This document shows positions 40,801 to 52,799 of a stretch of DNA of 64,000 bases, piece by piece. Below the pieces are notes generated by a model, which saw only the letters and a program-made list of their open reading frames with translations, ran no database searches and was not told the origin of the DNA. Origin of the DNA: Anthopleura xanthogrammica (lineage: Eukaryota; Cnidaria; Anthozoa; Actiniaria; Actiniidae); the NCBI GenBank assembly GCA_964019055.1, contig OZ025219.1:1582001-1646000 (forward strand), in the 5' to 3' direction. The translations under genes and the position numbers were made by a program. Within the stretch, counting starts at the first letter, position 1. Every line of letters begins with the position of its first letter.

Positions 40801-43800
40801 TTCTGGACCAAATGCGCTGAGATCGGACAAGTCAGGGTGTTCAAGTAGAGGAGGCTGGCTTGCATGTACAGGGGGGACACGTGGTGGTGGTATAGAGGGA
40901 GCACACATGGAGCTAGGCATGGACGTTAGCTTCATATCAGGGGGGGTTCCTGGGATTGGGTTTTCTAGAAGGTAGCAGATAACTGCTGCATGACCACCCT
41001 TGGCTGCTTCTATCAGTATATTAGAGCCATCCTATTTCAAGAAAAAAATACTCATATAAGCTACTATTCACAAAAACAATACATGGGCTACCTGTGGCAT
41101 TCCTACCACAGGCAACCCAAACACTGCATGACTGACCTTCAGCTTATGATAAGGGTCAGCTCCATGAGCAAGCAAGAGTTCTACGACAGCTAGATGGCCA
41201 CCAGCACAGGCCAGGGATAGCACAGAATGATCTATATTGGCAGTACGCCTGTCTACATCGGCACCTGACAGACACAGAACAAGATTAGAAATCTCTTTAT
41301 GTTTTCCCATTTCAGAGCACGTATCATTCCCTAGAGTATCATTTCTTTGTTTAATGGTTACACATGGGAAGACACATGAATATGAATACAACTCAAACAA
41401 AAACTCTTATTCTAAAGAGAATGACACGTGGTCTGAAATGGGAGAACATTATGCCCAAGCTAAAGTTAACAGATTTCCGATGGTTTAGAGTGGTATGTCT
41501 ATGGTACATAACTAATAAAAGATTAAAAAACAAAGAAAAAGTTGCGCGACCGATTTGTCATTTCTTATTTACCACAGCTCTCGACCAATCAACATGCGAG
41601 AAATTTATGGTAAAAAGGTCTATTGTTAATGCCTTCATTCAGAATTAAAACAACCTACCTCTGCTGATCAGGAACTGGACAGTACACAAATGTCCTGCTC
41701 TCGCAGCTTTCATCAAGGGAGTTCTGCCTCCTTCTGATTGGTGTTCCTATTTCAAAAAAAAATAATGAGTTAAGACAACAATGGGATAGACTGGAAGGAA
41801 AACTAAGACACCTTATTGGTGTTGTTGAGATTACAGAAACATCCAAAGCACTGCTCAGGTAGTTAGCATATGCACTATAACTAATTTTCATTATATTTCT
41901 TTATTTATATAGAAAGGGACAGCATACCAGATCAGCACCAGCTTGCAGCAGGACATCAGCAACATCAGTGTGGCCATTCTCACAGGCAAAAGACAGTGCA
42001 GTATCACCTGTTGCGGTAGTGGCATTGACATTGGCACCTATACCAATAAAGACGGTACAAATTATAAGCACATGCAACTAGCAATCAAGCTCAGATCAAT
42101 AGTATTTCAAAACAAAATATAAATTTTAAAATCTCTTTGTTTAACCTTTGGGACCACAGTGGTGAAAAACAATGCGTTAGCAACATACGACACCAATACT
42201 ACCCTGAATAATTTACACCAAAAGGGCCAAAACTGCAATGGACGCTCACCCAACCCCCCTTGCTACCCGCCCTTCCCCCCAAAAAAGGTGTTACAGTGTT
42301 CTTTCTCTCTCACCTTGCTCCAGGAGAAACTTCACAAGATCTACATGTCCTTCTTGTGCAGCTTCCATCAGTGGAGTAGATGAACCTTGCTCAATGTCAG
42401 CACCTATACCAATAACAATCATTAGGGTTATCATTCCAATGGGCAACTCACAACTATGTAATATTCTTAGATAATAATCCATGTAATATTGAAAATTGTA
42501 GTAATAACTATGTAGCAACATGCTAAACAACAACCAAACAAAAGACTGATCATCCTGATGAACATGTACTTTACCTGCTTGGAGAAGAAAGGCAGCAACA
42601 TCTTGGAATCCACCACAGCAAGCAAGGCTTAGGGCAGTCTCCTGTGTTTCTTCTGTTTGCGCATGAATGTCGGCACCTGGAACAAGGTTGATAATTGCAT
42701 AGATGTTGAGTAACATGACCTTAAAAATTTCCTTTACAGGTCTTAGGCTGAATATTAAAGATGCCCTTTTCTGATACCCAGAAAATGTAGTGCACTATAG
42801 TGGACTAAAAACCCTTTGTACTAACCTCCAATTTCTGGGTCAAAACAATAGAATTTCCTTCTTTGACAATTGACAACTTTTTTGGTGATAATTTTTGTTT
42901 TATTGTTTTGAAACCCCAGGTAGGGATTTAGTGTGAGGGGTCTATATTTCGTATCAACATTCTTTTTTTTGTCATGCCTCATTAAGTAATGTTTGTACCC
43001 AAGCTAGACCAGAATGCACCTTGCATGCTATATAAACATTGCTTGATTTTATTTACAACGTACCATGCTCAAGAAGAAGTGCAACCATCTCTAAGTGACC
43101 TTCACGAGCAGCTTCCATTAAAGGAGTATAACTAAACAGAAACCACACAAATCACGGTTAACATACAAGATAATAAACATAATAACATTAAAATATCTTA
43201 AAGAATAGATAAAAAATCTTTAAATTTTATTGATACCCTGAAAGCACTACCCATACTCTCCCTTCTTCAAATTTATAGACTCACATCTGACATGATCATG
43301 ATTTGAAAGCCATATTAGATCATGTTAATAAGAACCATTGCTTAGCAGAGCACACTACCAATACTCTCCCTCCCCATCCCCCAGAAATGCTATCTATACA
43401 CTGCTTTCTTACAACCCATAAAGCATTTCGATTTCGCTCATTTGCATCAAATTTGAGGGACACTTTGCATAAACACAATAGTTTTCATGAGCAGTGAAGG
43501 ATAACAAGCTATTGTATTAATTTTTATGCAAAGTGCCACTTAAAGTCAAGAGTAAGAAGCCAGTGAATAGAACATTTATTAGGTGTGTTTCTTACCCTTC
43601 ATCATTGACTTCTTCCAAGTATGCACCTCGTTCTATCAACAGTGCCGCTAACTCTACATGACCACCACAGGCAGCAAGGGTTAAAGGTGACTCAAAACTG
43701 TCTGCTGGCATATTGACCTGCAACATAACATGACACAGTTAGAAATAAAAATCAAGCAATTACATGCTAGAGGGGATTTAGGCCAGTCATGTTCAAGAGC

Positions 43801-46800
43801 AGGAACAATGCAATGTTCTGCATAAAAATAGATCCCATTTGTCCTACAACATTGGCTGATGTCAATGTTTCCATAGTGGCTATAATGTTATTGAATCCTG
43901 ATAAACCAAGCTGATCTAAGGCAGGACTATTGCCAGCTCAACTTGGAATTTCATGGATTGGGTTTTGCTGAGGGAGGAAAACTGGAGAACTCAGAGAAAA
44001 ACCCTGGAATAAATGGAAACACCCAACCACCAAGGAATCAATCTCACCTGTCCCTAGATGATACCTAACCCTTCAATACCACCCTTGTTTGGTTTCAAAA
44101 TCCCCTAAAAATTAGGATCCATGGTACAGCCAAGTTTACTTTATGAACAGTGATTACCTGAGCTCCATGATCTAGCAGTAGGCGAGCAACTTCAACATGG
44201 CCATCCATTGATGCTTCCATCAATGCTGTGTGCATTTCATCAGTCTTGTGTTCTTGATCGGCACCAGCATCCAACAGAAACTTGACCATGTCCAGGTGAC
44301 CTGACAATTAAACACCACAATATCAAGGTTGGCTCAGTTGGTTGAGCATCGACGTTTCTGCTGGAGGTCATGGATTGAATCCCCGGGCAGACAGTTGGGG
44401 TATTAGATAGAGACCTTACAAATGGAAGGCAAGACCAAAAGCAACCCTGAGATGGCGACACTAGCACATTTTCAAAACGTTTTTATGCATGCATTGTCGT
44501 CCTTGATGCTGCAGTTCTCTCTGATACGTGAAAACACCAAGGACGATGCCACGTGTATGAAAAACCATTTTAAAAATGTGCTTGTGTTATCCCTTTGGAA
44601 ATCGTTGCCTTAATGCTTATTGATGCATAACTTACTCCAACTGTTTAAAGGCAATGTAAAGTAACTTTGATATCTGCTATTGTATAATTCATACCTTTAT
44701 AGCAGGCAAGTGTTAGCGCACTCTCCTTGAACTCATTAGAATGGGAATTAATACATGCTCCATTTTCCAGTAGAAGCCTTGCCACGCCTACATGCCCTCC
44801 ACTAGCTGCTTCCATCAAAGGGGTGTGACCATTCTCATTATGCACCTCTATATCTGCGCCGTGGTCGAGTAACATCTTAACAACCTCCTCGTACCCACCA
44901 CAACAGGCATATATCAGTGCAGTATTGCCGGCTTGGGACTGTGCGTTAACATTAGCAGTGTTCTCAAGAAGGAGTTTTACTATGTCGACGTAGCCTCCAC
45001 TGGCTGCCTCCATTAATGGGGTACAGTCACCCTTGCTTCCTCGATCATCAACACTTGCTTCCATGGCCAACAAGACTTGAACTAACTCATAATAACCTAA
45101 GATATTAGATGAGAACATTAGATTAAGAGAACAATATATTTCATAACACTGAAATGGCTTCCCATGAGAATGGTTATCGTAAGAGTGGGAAATTTAGCGT
45201 ACTGACTTGCAGTACCTACATGTACATGGTACGACATGCTGAAACACTGAAATGGCTTCCCATGAGAATGGTTATCGTATGAGTGGGAAATGTAGCGTAC
45301 TGACTTGCAGTACCTATATGTACATGGTACGACATGCTGAAACACTGAAATGGCTTCCCATGAGAATGGTTATCGTAAGAGTGGGAAATGTAGCGTACTG
45401 ACTTGCAGTACCTACATGTACATGGTACGACATGCTGAAACACTGAAATGGCTTCCCATAAGAATGGTTATCGTAAGAATGGAAAACTTATGGTACAACT
45501 TACAGCATGTACACAGTACAACATGTTATAACATTAAAATGGCTTCCCATAAGAATGGTTATTGTATGAGTGGAAAACTTATGGTACAACTTACAGCATG
45601 TACACAGTACAACATGTTATAACATTAAAATGGCTTCCCATAAGAATGGTTATTGTATGAGGGGGAAATGTATGGCACTGACTTACAGTACATACATGGT
45701 ACGACATCCAGCAACATCAACATGGCATCTCATAAGAATGGTTTTCATATGAATAAAAAATGTGCAGTGCTGACAGCACATAGCTTGGTATGACATACTG
45801 TAACACTGAAATGGCTTCCCATGGGAATGGTTATTGTATGAGGGGGAAATGTATGGTACTGACTGACAGCACATAGCATGGTATGACATGCTGTAACACT
45901 AAAATGGCTTTCCATCACGAAGATATGGTAAGATAGGGTTCAGCTACAAATTTATTATTATATGGTTTCCCACTCATATGAAAACGACTCTATGATGCTG
46001 TGCACAGCTAGGAGCTAAGTAAGTAGATGATACTTACAGGTTAATTGACATTGTTAGGGCAATGTTGGGTCAAAGTGCCACACCTCTTAGCCCAGTCCTC
46101 TTGACCAGTCATATTGTGATTTTCTAGTTTAAGTTTTTCTCCTAAAATTATTATTATTACCTGCAGAACAAGCAAGAGACAGTAGACTCTCTCCTTCATC
46201 TGTGGGTTCATGGACACTCCAGCCTTCCTCTAGAAGCTTCTTGACAGCACCAACATCTCCTTCTAGACAAGCTTCTGCCAAGCTACGTGCCCCTGAAAAG
46301 TACAAGGAACACAATAGAAATAAGTCACTTAGGAGAAGTCTGTAAATTAGAATTACCCTCATTTGCATTCAAATTTAACCTGGATTTTCTCAGTCAAACT
46401 CACTCTAATCTCCAAAAAAAAGAAGCAAAATATGAATGGCTCACTATTGCAAATGTCCATACTAACTGGCTGCTCATACTGTATCTAATATTATATGACT
46501 CACTGTGATTCTCAATATTCTGTGAACTCTGTAGTTGCAAGTTTCCCATTAGAATTTCGTTTTTCACTGCCGCCAGTCAAAAACATAGAAGGTACCAACT
46601 GATTAGTTTTGATTGACAGCAGTGAAAAACCAATTTTACAACAAGGCGATGAAATGTCTGAGTTTGCAGAATATTAAAACAGCACTACATATCAGATACT
46701 AACCTGTGTCTACAGAATGATTTGGTGATGTTGGTACTCCGCTATTTTGAGCCCGCATTCGAGTAAGAGCAGCAGCAGCTTCATCAAGAGCAGAACTGAC

Positions 46801-49534
46801 TGATGAGGTTAAGCGACGTAAGACTTCTGGGTCAGCAAATACTTTCCCATCAGCTAGTTTACCCATACCTGAAGGGGTCGAAAATACATGAATATCTATC
46901 TTCAAATAATTTAAATGACACAGGCTGTGTTTGAAATATCCGTATTAGGGCTCAAAATTAATGCTTGCAAATTCACAAAGTGCAAATATACAGGGCCCCT
47001 CTGGATACCAGCTTTTATCCCACACTATAGAAAATACAGCCAATCAGAAAGCAGGAAAGCCGTTGCATATTCGTTGGTATTTCACTCTTCCTTCCCATCA
47101 TGCACTTCGCATTGAATCTACGCATTTGTATTTTCTATGGTGTGGGATAAAATGGTTATACAATGGTTTTTCATGGCATACCGTGGAATATCCCACTCAT
47201 CACTTGTATTTTTCTTTGTATACACACTCGCCTAAAGGCCCGTGTGTATACTAGAAACTACAAGTGACTTGTGGGATATTTCATGGTATGCCACTCAAAA
47301 CCATTGTATAACTAGTATTTAGCTGAATGGGCCACCCTGTGTAAACAAAGGTTACATAACAGAACAGTGCTTTTTTGGAATTTTCAAGTGAAAAAATATG
47401 TGAGTAAGAATTAATCATTCCTTCAAAACTTTACCACTTTTCTAAGAGAAAAAATAACTTACTAACAACACTTTGCTAGTGGACTAAAAAGTTAACTTCG
47501 AGCCCTGCGTATATTATCTTGAACACTACAGCAATTTTCATATAAATGGAAAATAATACTGCAAATCTGTAGCCATACTGTATGTTATTACAATAACTGT
47601 AGCTACAGTACACACTGCGATTAGATGAACTACTGGAGAACAATGTCAAGGCATGCTGTACCTCGCATGTCCAGTAAGTCATGGCATGTGTTTCCCACTC
47701 AAGGGCTTGAAATAGACGCATCAAGAATTCCGTGCTGCTACTCAATGCGCTTGCTCAGGGGATTAAAAAGTGGGATGATATTTTGTATAATATGCAATTT
47801 TTTGGTATATTTGATTCAGAATTCGCTTAACGGTACGCGATCATGAATATTTAGTGAAAATTGTACTTGACAAGAAAGATACGACTAAAATATAGCATAT
47901 TTTACAAAATTTATCCCACTTTTTAATCCCCTGAGCATGCGCATTGAGCAGCAGCACGGAACTCTTGATGCGTGTATAATGGCCAGTCAGTTGCCAGTAA
48001 AATAGCATTTCTGGCTTAACGTTACTGTTAAAAAATGACCAGCAAGACAAAGATTTGACCGAATAAGTTCCAATTCTGGCCGGACATTTTCCGTTGACCG
48101 GCTGTTATTCAAGCTCTGCACTCATAGACCATTTTCACTTGACATCACATTGGGCCATATTGGTGTACCTCAACAATATTTTTCATATCCTCCAGGAATT
48201 GAAATCAATTTTTATGCAAAAAATTCTGTTCTATTGTTTGGTACACCAATAAGGCTGCTTTATCGTGCGTAAAAACCATCTATATAAAAATTACTCTATA
48301 CATTGAGCAGGACTCAAAATAACAACCAGTCATACGCTGATCAAGATGTCTAGCATATGATATTATTTTTTTTCAAATATGACCAGCCAACATGTCCGTT
48401 CAAAACCATATTTGACCGATCAAGTACCAGATTTTGCCGGACATTGACTGTTGACTGGCCATTATTTTGAGCCCTGTAGAGCATAGTGATCATACCTGCA
48501 GCTTCAAATAAAGCTCCCAGTCTGGCTTGTGTTTCAGGATCCATCTTGTGCAAGTCATATTTACTAAGCCCATCTGAGCCAGATAACATCAGCTTAGAAG
48601 TCAATTCATTTCTTTTGGATTTTAATATAAAATCCATCTGTAAAGTAAATACAGGGTAAATTGGATTAAAGACACTTGTCTATAAAGTTAATCTTCATCT
48701 TAATAATATTGGTATACCCTTTTCATAATTACAGGATCCAGACAACTAGATTGTTTTTTGGCTTTTGTCAATACAATACAGCTTTTCAGCTTGGGTATAA
48801 TAAAAATGGCGCACTCTTTTTTTGTACTCTCTCTCAATAAAAAGAGCTAATATTGATGTGTTTAAGCCATACTATTTGAAAATCCTTGGAGACCATAGTG
48901 TTGATGACGTTATGAAAACCAGTCTAAAGACCTATAACGTTATGAAATCTGTCTAGAGACCCACAAAATTCATGTTATGAAATCAGTCCATATATTTTCA
49001 AATTCTAACAGTTTTGGACTTACTTGATCTTAACTTTCTTTTGAAAAAAAAGTCAAAATCATGAAAAAAAAATTTTTAACATGCTTTTTACACAATGCCA
49101 CAAAGTGATGATTTTTTGGTTAAATTTATCAATTTGTATCATAAAACCCATGGAATCTAAGTGGGTGCAAAAATGCAAAAACAGAGTGCATGTTGTAAAT
49201 GTTTTCCCATTTCAGACCATGTGTCATTCTCTAGACAATCATTTCTTTAAATATTTCTTTGTTTACTGAGATTCTCAATATTCTGTGAACTCAGTATCTG
49301 TGAGTTTCCTGATGGAATTAGTTTTTTCACTGCCGCCAGTCAAAAATATAAAAGGTACCAACTGATTAGTTTTGATTGACAGCAGCGAAAAAACAATTTC
49401 ACAACAAGGCGTTGAAATGTCTGAGTTTGTAGAATATTGAGAATCACGCTAACAGTTGTATATGACAAGACACATGATTATGGATGTGACTTTGACAAAT
49501 CTTATTCTTAGTAACCTTTTTACTTTTTAGTTTG

Positions 49535-49565
<31 letters not shown>

Positions 49566-51376
49566 AAGAGAGAAAGAAAGAGATTAATAAGGAGTAAAAT
49601 TTAAACACTAAGTAAAATTGTCATGACTCTACTGATGTTTCAGATGTTAATCCTTCATCTTTCTTTTGATGTAATGAAGGCCTAACATCCGAAAGGTCGC
49701 TACAGTCATAACTTTTTTCACACTGTGTTTATGTTTCTTTCTTATTCACTTGTTGTATTTGACACACCAAGCAGTCCCATCTAGTTAGAGCTAGTCATTA
49801 TCATTATCAGAGAGGAGAGGTCACAAAATTTAAATTTCCAGAGAGAGAGAGAGAGAGTAAGAAAGAGAGACAGATAGAAAGAGTATGAGTACAAGTATAA
49901 GTACAAGTACAAGTACAAGTATGAGTACAAGTACGAGAACGACTACGGGATAAACCTTTCAAAGTATGCTACTACAAGCTCGTAGTTGTCCTTGCATTGG
50001 TTCAACTGTTGTTTTAAAGATGTGTTGTGCCAAACAGAGGACAACAACAAGTTTGTAGTAGAAAATTTTAAATAACAAAATCTCGTATTTGTACTCAAAC
50101 TGTTAGTTAAATATGAAGCTCCCTAGCACTAAATTGTAGCCAACAAGAATATATTTCAATGTAATACTAATGTATAAAAAAATATATGCTACACAGTCTA
50201 GTATAACTAATGTCAGACAATAAGGAATTGAATATACAAATAACCATTTCAAATAATAGAAATCATGGATAGAAAAGCTAATCTCTTGAACAAAAATTAC
50301 TAAAAGCTCCCCCAAATATATGACTTCGTTCACAAACTCGTTGTGATGTAACTAGTATTCAGTAGAAGTGGGTGGAATAACTTTAGATATCATTGACGTT
50401 TACACTTATTACTTTCTATAAAAAAAAAAGCCTAGAGATGTATTTTGATCGTTTTAGTAGGATTTCAAATGTGTTTTTTGAACACCAGACAGTTCTAAGC
50501 CTTAAGAACAACACGTGTTGTGAAGCCAGGAGAGAGGTTATAAAGACAACAGTAAGACATATTGATCAAGATATAAAATCCTAGGTAAATAATCATTCAA
50601 AACAGCCTTGTTCAAGACTTGGATTTCTATAAAATCTTATAAATTGAATCCATAAAAACTATTATTTAGTTCCTACGTGTAAAATACTCTTTAATATTAC
50701 TAAATCTTAATTATTTGGTGATTTGGGATTTGAAAACCACAAAATGTTTAAAACTTTGAATATAATTTGAACGATTTTTAAATAAATAAAGATACAATAA
50801 AACTCTGAAATTGAGAATTTTCTTAAAATCTGGGTAAGTTATACACAAAAAATCATAAATAAAATTTCAGAGAATTCGAGTTTGTGGTCAGTCGAGTGAA
50901 GTCATTCTTCAAATACAGGTTTCCCGCGTATAAAGTCGTCATTAAAAATTCTCTTTTAATTATTCTAAACTATTTTCTTTCGTATCAGGGAATTTTTAAA
51001 CCCATCTAGATGTCTAGAAAAAATATTATTTGTCTCTAAGGTAATTTTTTCCCTCTAAATAAATATTTTTTGTCAGAAGTCGATCTAGATTTGTTAATAT
51101 TAATACGTAGGAGAATTTCAACGTAGTTACTCTAGCCTTTCCTCCGCTCTGTAGCTTAAACCAATGTTATATTTCAAACTATAACATCCTTAAACCCTTC
51201 CTCTACTTTAGAATTATCAGTTAAATTTAACTAAGACTTACAGCAGAGCTGTTGATGCCTTCATTATCGAAATCATCGTCTTCATCTGAGTCTGAATCAG
51301 AGATGGACGGTGATCTTTGGTTGTCGAGTATTCCGCTTGAATTCGGCAAAGAATTAGGCTGTTGGTGAACAGACAT
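27679..51376 (-). CDS. ANKHD1: MASK protein (ANKHD1/ANKRD17 orthologue) with KH and C-terminal SAM domains
   Basis: A large cytoplasmic/nuclear scaffold that in other animals binds RNA and acts with Hippo/Yorkie and receptor tyrosine kinase pathways. Reading downward, the coding exons are 51376-51242, 48637-48496, 46868-46704, 46292-46161, 45096-44695, 44300-44158, 43717-43596, 43131-43064, 42676-42575, 42403-42314, 42037-41928, 41746-41659, 41264-41137, 41031-40317, 39771-39538, 39074-38929, 38642-38286, 37725-37488, 37140-36944, 35596-35305, 34909-34747, 34032-33781, 32407-32255, 31362-30023, 29317-29273, 28790-28597, 28442-28371 and 27927-27679. All junctions are GT-AG with matching phase, giving 2,157 codons. 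Fifteen ankyrin repeats (about residues 148-640), ten more (about 870-1235), a Lys/Glu-rich segment, a KH domain with GRGG (about 1475-1545), IGTER (about 1950) and a SAM-like domain (about 2034-2090) follow in order. The last exon could instead be spliced onward at CAG/GTATAA. Confidence 0.93.
28121..28271. mobile_element. MITE family A, full copy
   Basis: About 150 bp with terminal inverted repeats AATGTTTTCCCATTTCAGAC and its near reverse complement. It sits in a MASK intron. Relatives are at 41311-41453 and, interrupted, at 49199-49505. Confidence 0.85.
28835..29140. repeat. 92-bp minisatellite, four copies, in a MASK intron
   Basis: Units containing AAATGGCTTCCCATAAGAAT recur at 28856, 28948, 29040 and 29132, a constant 92-bp period. 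The same family forms the larger array at 45140-45915 in another intron of this gene. Confidence 0.93.
29385..29760. repeat. GTA/GTG trinucleotide-rich stretches
   Basis: Two runs of GTAGTAGTGGTGGTAGT-like sequence (about 29385-29550 and 29685-29755) lie in the intron between coding exons 24 and 25 of MASK. They create a valine-rich open frame with no coding value. Confidence 0.9.
31600..31865. mobile_element. Foldback element in a MASK intron
   Basis: Inverted arms of about 80 bp with GCCGTGTTTACATAGCCTGA and AGTTTGGGAGAAGTCGAGAG on the left (31680-31752) and their complement on the right (31785-31860), separated by about 30 bp. A third TATGTAAACACGGCA copy occurs near 31648. Confidence 0.88.
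32455..32812. mobile_element. MITE family C, two overlapping copies
   Basis: CCTTGCAGCACGTCGGAATG and GCTCAATTTGGAGG occur at 32462 and at 32682, with the inverted partner ending near 32808. Related fragments occur near 16510, 28480-28560 and 38205. It lies in the intron following the exon that ends at 32255. Confidence 0.8.
34094..34283. mobile_element. MITE family B (TA-flanked), copy 1
   Basis: Terminal inverted repeats around ATATGCGAACTC with an internal TTTTTCACTGCCGCC phrase, flanked by TA on both sides, suggest a Tc1/mariner-type non-autonomous element. Confidence 0.85.
34490..34725. repeat. CAT/ATC trinucleotide-rich stretch
   Basis: An intronic run of CATCATCAT and CACCATC units that gives histidine-rich false frames. 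Confidence 0.9.
35885..36055. mobile_element. Foldback element
   Basis: Ends ATATTACATGGGCGC and GCGCCCATGTAATAT form inverted arms of roughly 70 bp with an internal CACGAGTGAGCGCAGTGAAC loop. It lies in the MASK intron just upstream of the 32-bp minisatellite. Confidence 0.88.
36160..36902. repeat. 32-bp minisatellite, about 23 copies, in a MASK intron
   Basis: A nearly invariant 32-bp unit (AAATATAGGTATTTCATTGA then TAATCATATAAT) is repeated about 23 times. The only frequent variant is TATAAT to TATGAT, clustered in a few units. There are no spacers, so it is not CRISPR-like. It ends about 40 bp from a splice donor. Confidence 0.97.
37798..38120. repeat. GGAT/GGAA tetranucleotide array
   Basis: An intronic array of GGATGGATGGAAGGAA units. 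All six frames through it are repetitive and non-coding. Confidence 0.95.
39240..39530. mobile_element. MITE family D, copy 1
   Basis: The left end ATACAGCTATTTCAAAAAAA and the inverted right end enclose about 280 bp. A relative lies at 54026-54515. It sits in a MASK intron and its right end touches a splice donor region (39531-39537). Confidence 0.8.
39843..40055. mobile_element. MITE family B, copy 2 (diverged)
   Basis: CGTGATTCTCATAATTCCGC at the left and a GCGAGTATTCAAAATTACAG right arm match family B. The internal part is more diverged than in the other copies. Confidence 0.65.
41311..41453. mobile_element. MITE family A, second copy
   Basis: TGTTTTCCCATTTCAGAGCA at the left and GTGGTCTGAAATGGGAGAAC at the right; about 85 percent like the copy at 28121. 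Confidence 0.85.
44325..44600 (+). mobile_element. tRNA-derived SINE-like element in a MASK intron
   Basis: The head GGCTCAGTTGGTTGAGC matches a tRNA A box and GGATTGAATCCC matches a B box about 30 bp later, as in tRNA-derived SINEs. The 3' limit is uncertain. It lies in the intron upstream of the exon ending at 44300. Confidence 0.6.
45140..45915. repeat. 90-98-bp minisatellite, about nine copies, in a MASK intron
   Basis: Units with AAATGGCTTCCCATGAGAAT start at 45152, 45250, 45348 and 45446 (98-bp period) and then at 45538, 45628, about 45718, 45809 and 45902 (90-93-bp period). It is the same family as 28835-29140, in the same orientation, in a different intron of the same gene. Confidence 0.93.
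46500..46680. mobile_element. MITE family B, copy 3
   Basis: GTGATTCTCAATATTCTGTG at the left, GAGTTTGCAGAATATT at the right and the internal TTTTTCACTGCCGCC phrase identify it. It lies in a MASK intron. Confidence 0.85.
47145..47320. mobile_element. Foldback element
   Basis: TGGTTATACAATGGTTTTTC with a later GTGGAATATCCCAC and their complements form arms of about 60 bp around a TACACACTCGCCTAAAGGCC loop. Confidence 0.85.
47690..47970. mobile_element. Foldback element
   Basis: Left arm GCTCAGGGGATTAAAAAGTG with GACGCATCAAGAATTCCGTG; right arm is the inverted match ending near 47968. The arms are about 70-80 bp. Confidence 0.82.
49199..49505. mobile_element. MITE family A copy interrupted by a family B MITE
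   Basis: Family A sequence runs to 49265, family B occupies 49266-49449, and family A resumes at 49450 (ACAAGACACATGATTATGG). A TA dinucleotide flanks the inserted B element on both sides. The 3' terminal repeat of A is missing. Confidence 0.85.
49530..49950. repeat. Purine-rich simple repeats
   Basis: GAGAGAAAGA runs at 49535-49582 and 49840-49880 and a GTACAAGTACAAGTAC stretch at 49885-49935, within the second-largest MASK intron. Confidence 0.85.
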
Positions 51377-52213
51377 CTTATAATAACGTTTAACGATGTG
51401 TATTGAAGTGATATGGTTGAGCTAGAAGCATAGTAATGCTTTAGTTTGGTAAATAAATGCGAAAATGTGTCGGTGGTTCGAGTTGATTCAAGACATCGTG
51501 TCCGCCATTACACAAAGATTTCCTCGTAAAACCCCGGATTTATGCAAATATGGAGCATGCGTATTGGCATGCCTCGTGGAGCCTCGCTGTCACGACGCCA
51601 TTTTAAATCACAAGAAAAACTTCAAAAATTACAAAACTGAACTTTTTTTAACTTCTTAAAAATCCATGTTTTAATGCCACTCCTCTCAGATAAAAAATGA
51701 ACGTTTACTCTGCAGACAAGAAAGGAAGTTTGTGTGTTGACTTGACTCGTGGAGCCTCGCTGTCACGCCGACGCCATTTTGAATCACAAGAAAACCTAAC
51801 AAAAAAATGAACTGTAAAAACTGAGCTTTTTTAAACTTCTTAAAAATGTTTTTAATGACCCACCTTCCCCCAAAAAATGAAAGGCGCCATTTTTGTGACA
51901 AGAAAATCCCAATCTGAAAAACCGTGAAGTTTTTTTCACCGTTTTTTAAGAGATATTCTTAATTTTTATTCTTGCTCTCATAGCATAGCTTCAGGAGATT
52001 GTTTATCTGCCTAACCTGCCAGCAGACGTTCGGAATTCCCCACTGAGTTTCCTCTTTTGCTCTTTCAGTCTCCGTATTTCAGAGAAGGCGGAACGCGGCT
52101 TAAAAAGTGGAGGTGTCTGATCATGACATTCTCGCGGAACATCCAAGAAAAAATGAACGTTTTCTCTAGTCAGTAACTTATCTTGTTTTCTAGAATTGTT
52201 CTTTCGAACCTTA
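51377..52213. other. Upstream flank of MASK with a tandem duplication
   Basis: This should contain the MASK promoter and 5' UTR. A roughly 175-bp unit with TGGAGCCTCGCTGTCACG followed by CGCCATTTTRAATCACAAGA occurs at about 51575 and 51750, so part of the upstream region is duplicated. I see no other gene. Confidence 0.6.
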
Positions 52214-52443
52214 CACCCTTATACCCCATTCACACCGGACCTTTAAACATGTTTAAAGGTTGTTTAGTTGAACTAGTGCCCTTACACACAGCCTGTACGC
52301 CTAACTAAACAACTTTCAAACCTTCTTTAACTAAACTATTTTGGGGAGGTAGTTTTAACCCTGTATAAATATGGCAGCCAAACGACGAAGGAAATGCGAT
52401 AGATAAATTAATAAATACCAAGGTTAGTTGGTGTGAATGGGGC
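52214..52443. mobile_element. MITE with CCCCATTCACACC ends
   Basis: CCCCATTCACACC at the left and GGTGTGAATGGGG at the right enclose about 230 bp. No coding capacity. Confidence 0.8.
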
Positions 52444-52659
52444 TTTATTCTTGTACTGGCCTTTTTCTTACTTAGGGATTCGTAGTCTTGTACACACCAT
52501 CCCCTGTTTGCAACCCTGCAGTTTTTGAAATGATTCATAAAGTTTAGCGATGATGAAGGTGACTGACGTCTGGGTGACGTCTGTGGCGCATTTTGTCAAA
52601 CTCCTTTATAAGTTTATTAGTTTATTGTGATCTTACAAGTGACCAGAAACCAGGGAAGC

Positions 52660-52770
52660 ACAGGTGTATGGTGTGCGCCGCTAATGCCCCGCCTCTCGCC
52701 AATGCGACGCAAGTTCGATTCCCGTACTCGCCTTCATCAGCTCGCCTTCTTCTCGTACTCGATCACCTTC
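52660..52770 (+). mobile_element. Possible SINE fragment with B-box-like motif
   Basis: AAGTTCGATTCCCGTACTCG resembles a tRNA B box, preceded by a GC-rich block. The A box is unclear. It abuts the minisatellite that follows. Confidence 0.35.
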
Positions 52771-52799
52771 TTCAAGATAGGTGCTTGCGGAAACATGCA

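Noticed and set aside
49660..49715. Hammerhead-like hairpin ATGAAGGCCTAACATCCGAAA
   Set aside because: The invariant core bases before ATGA are changed and stem III does not form.
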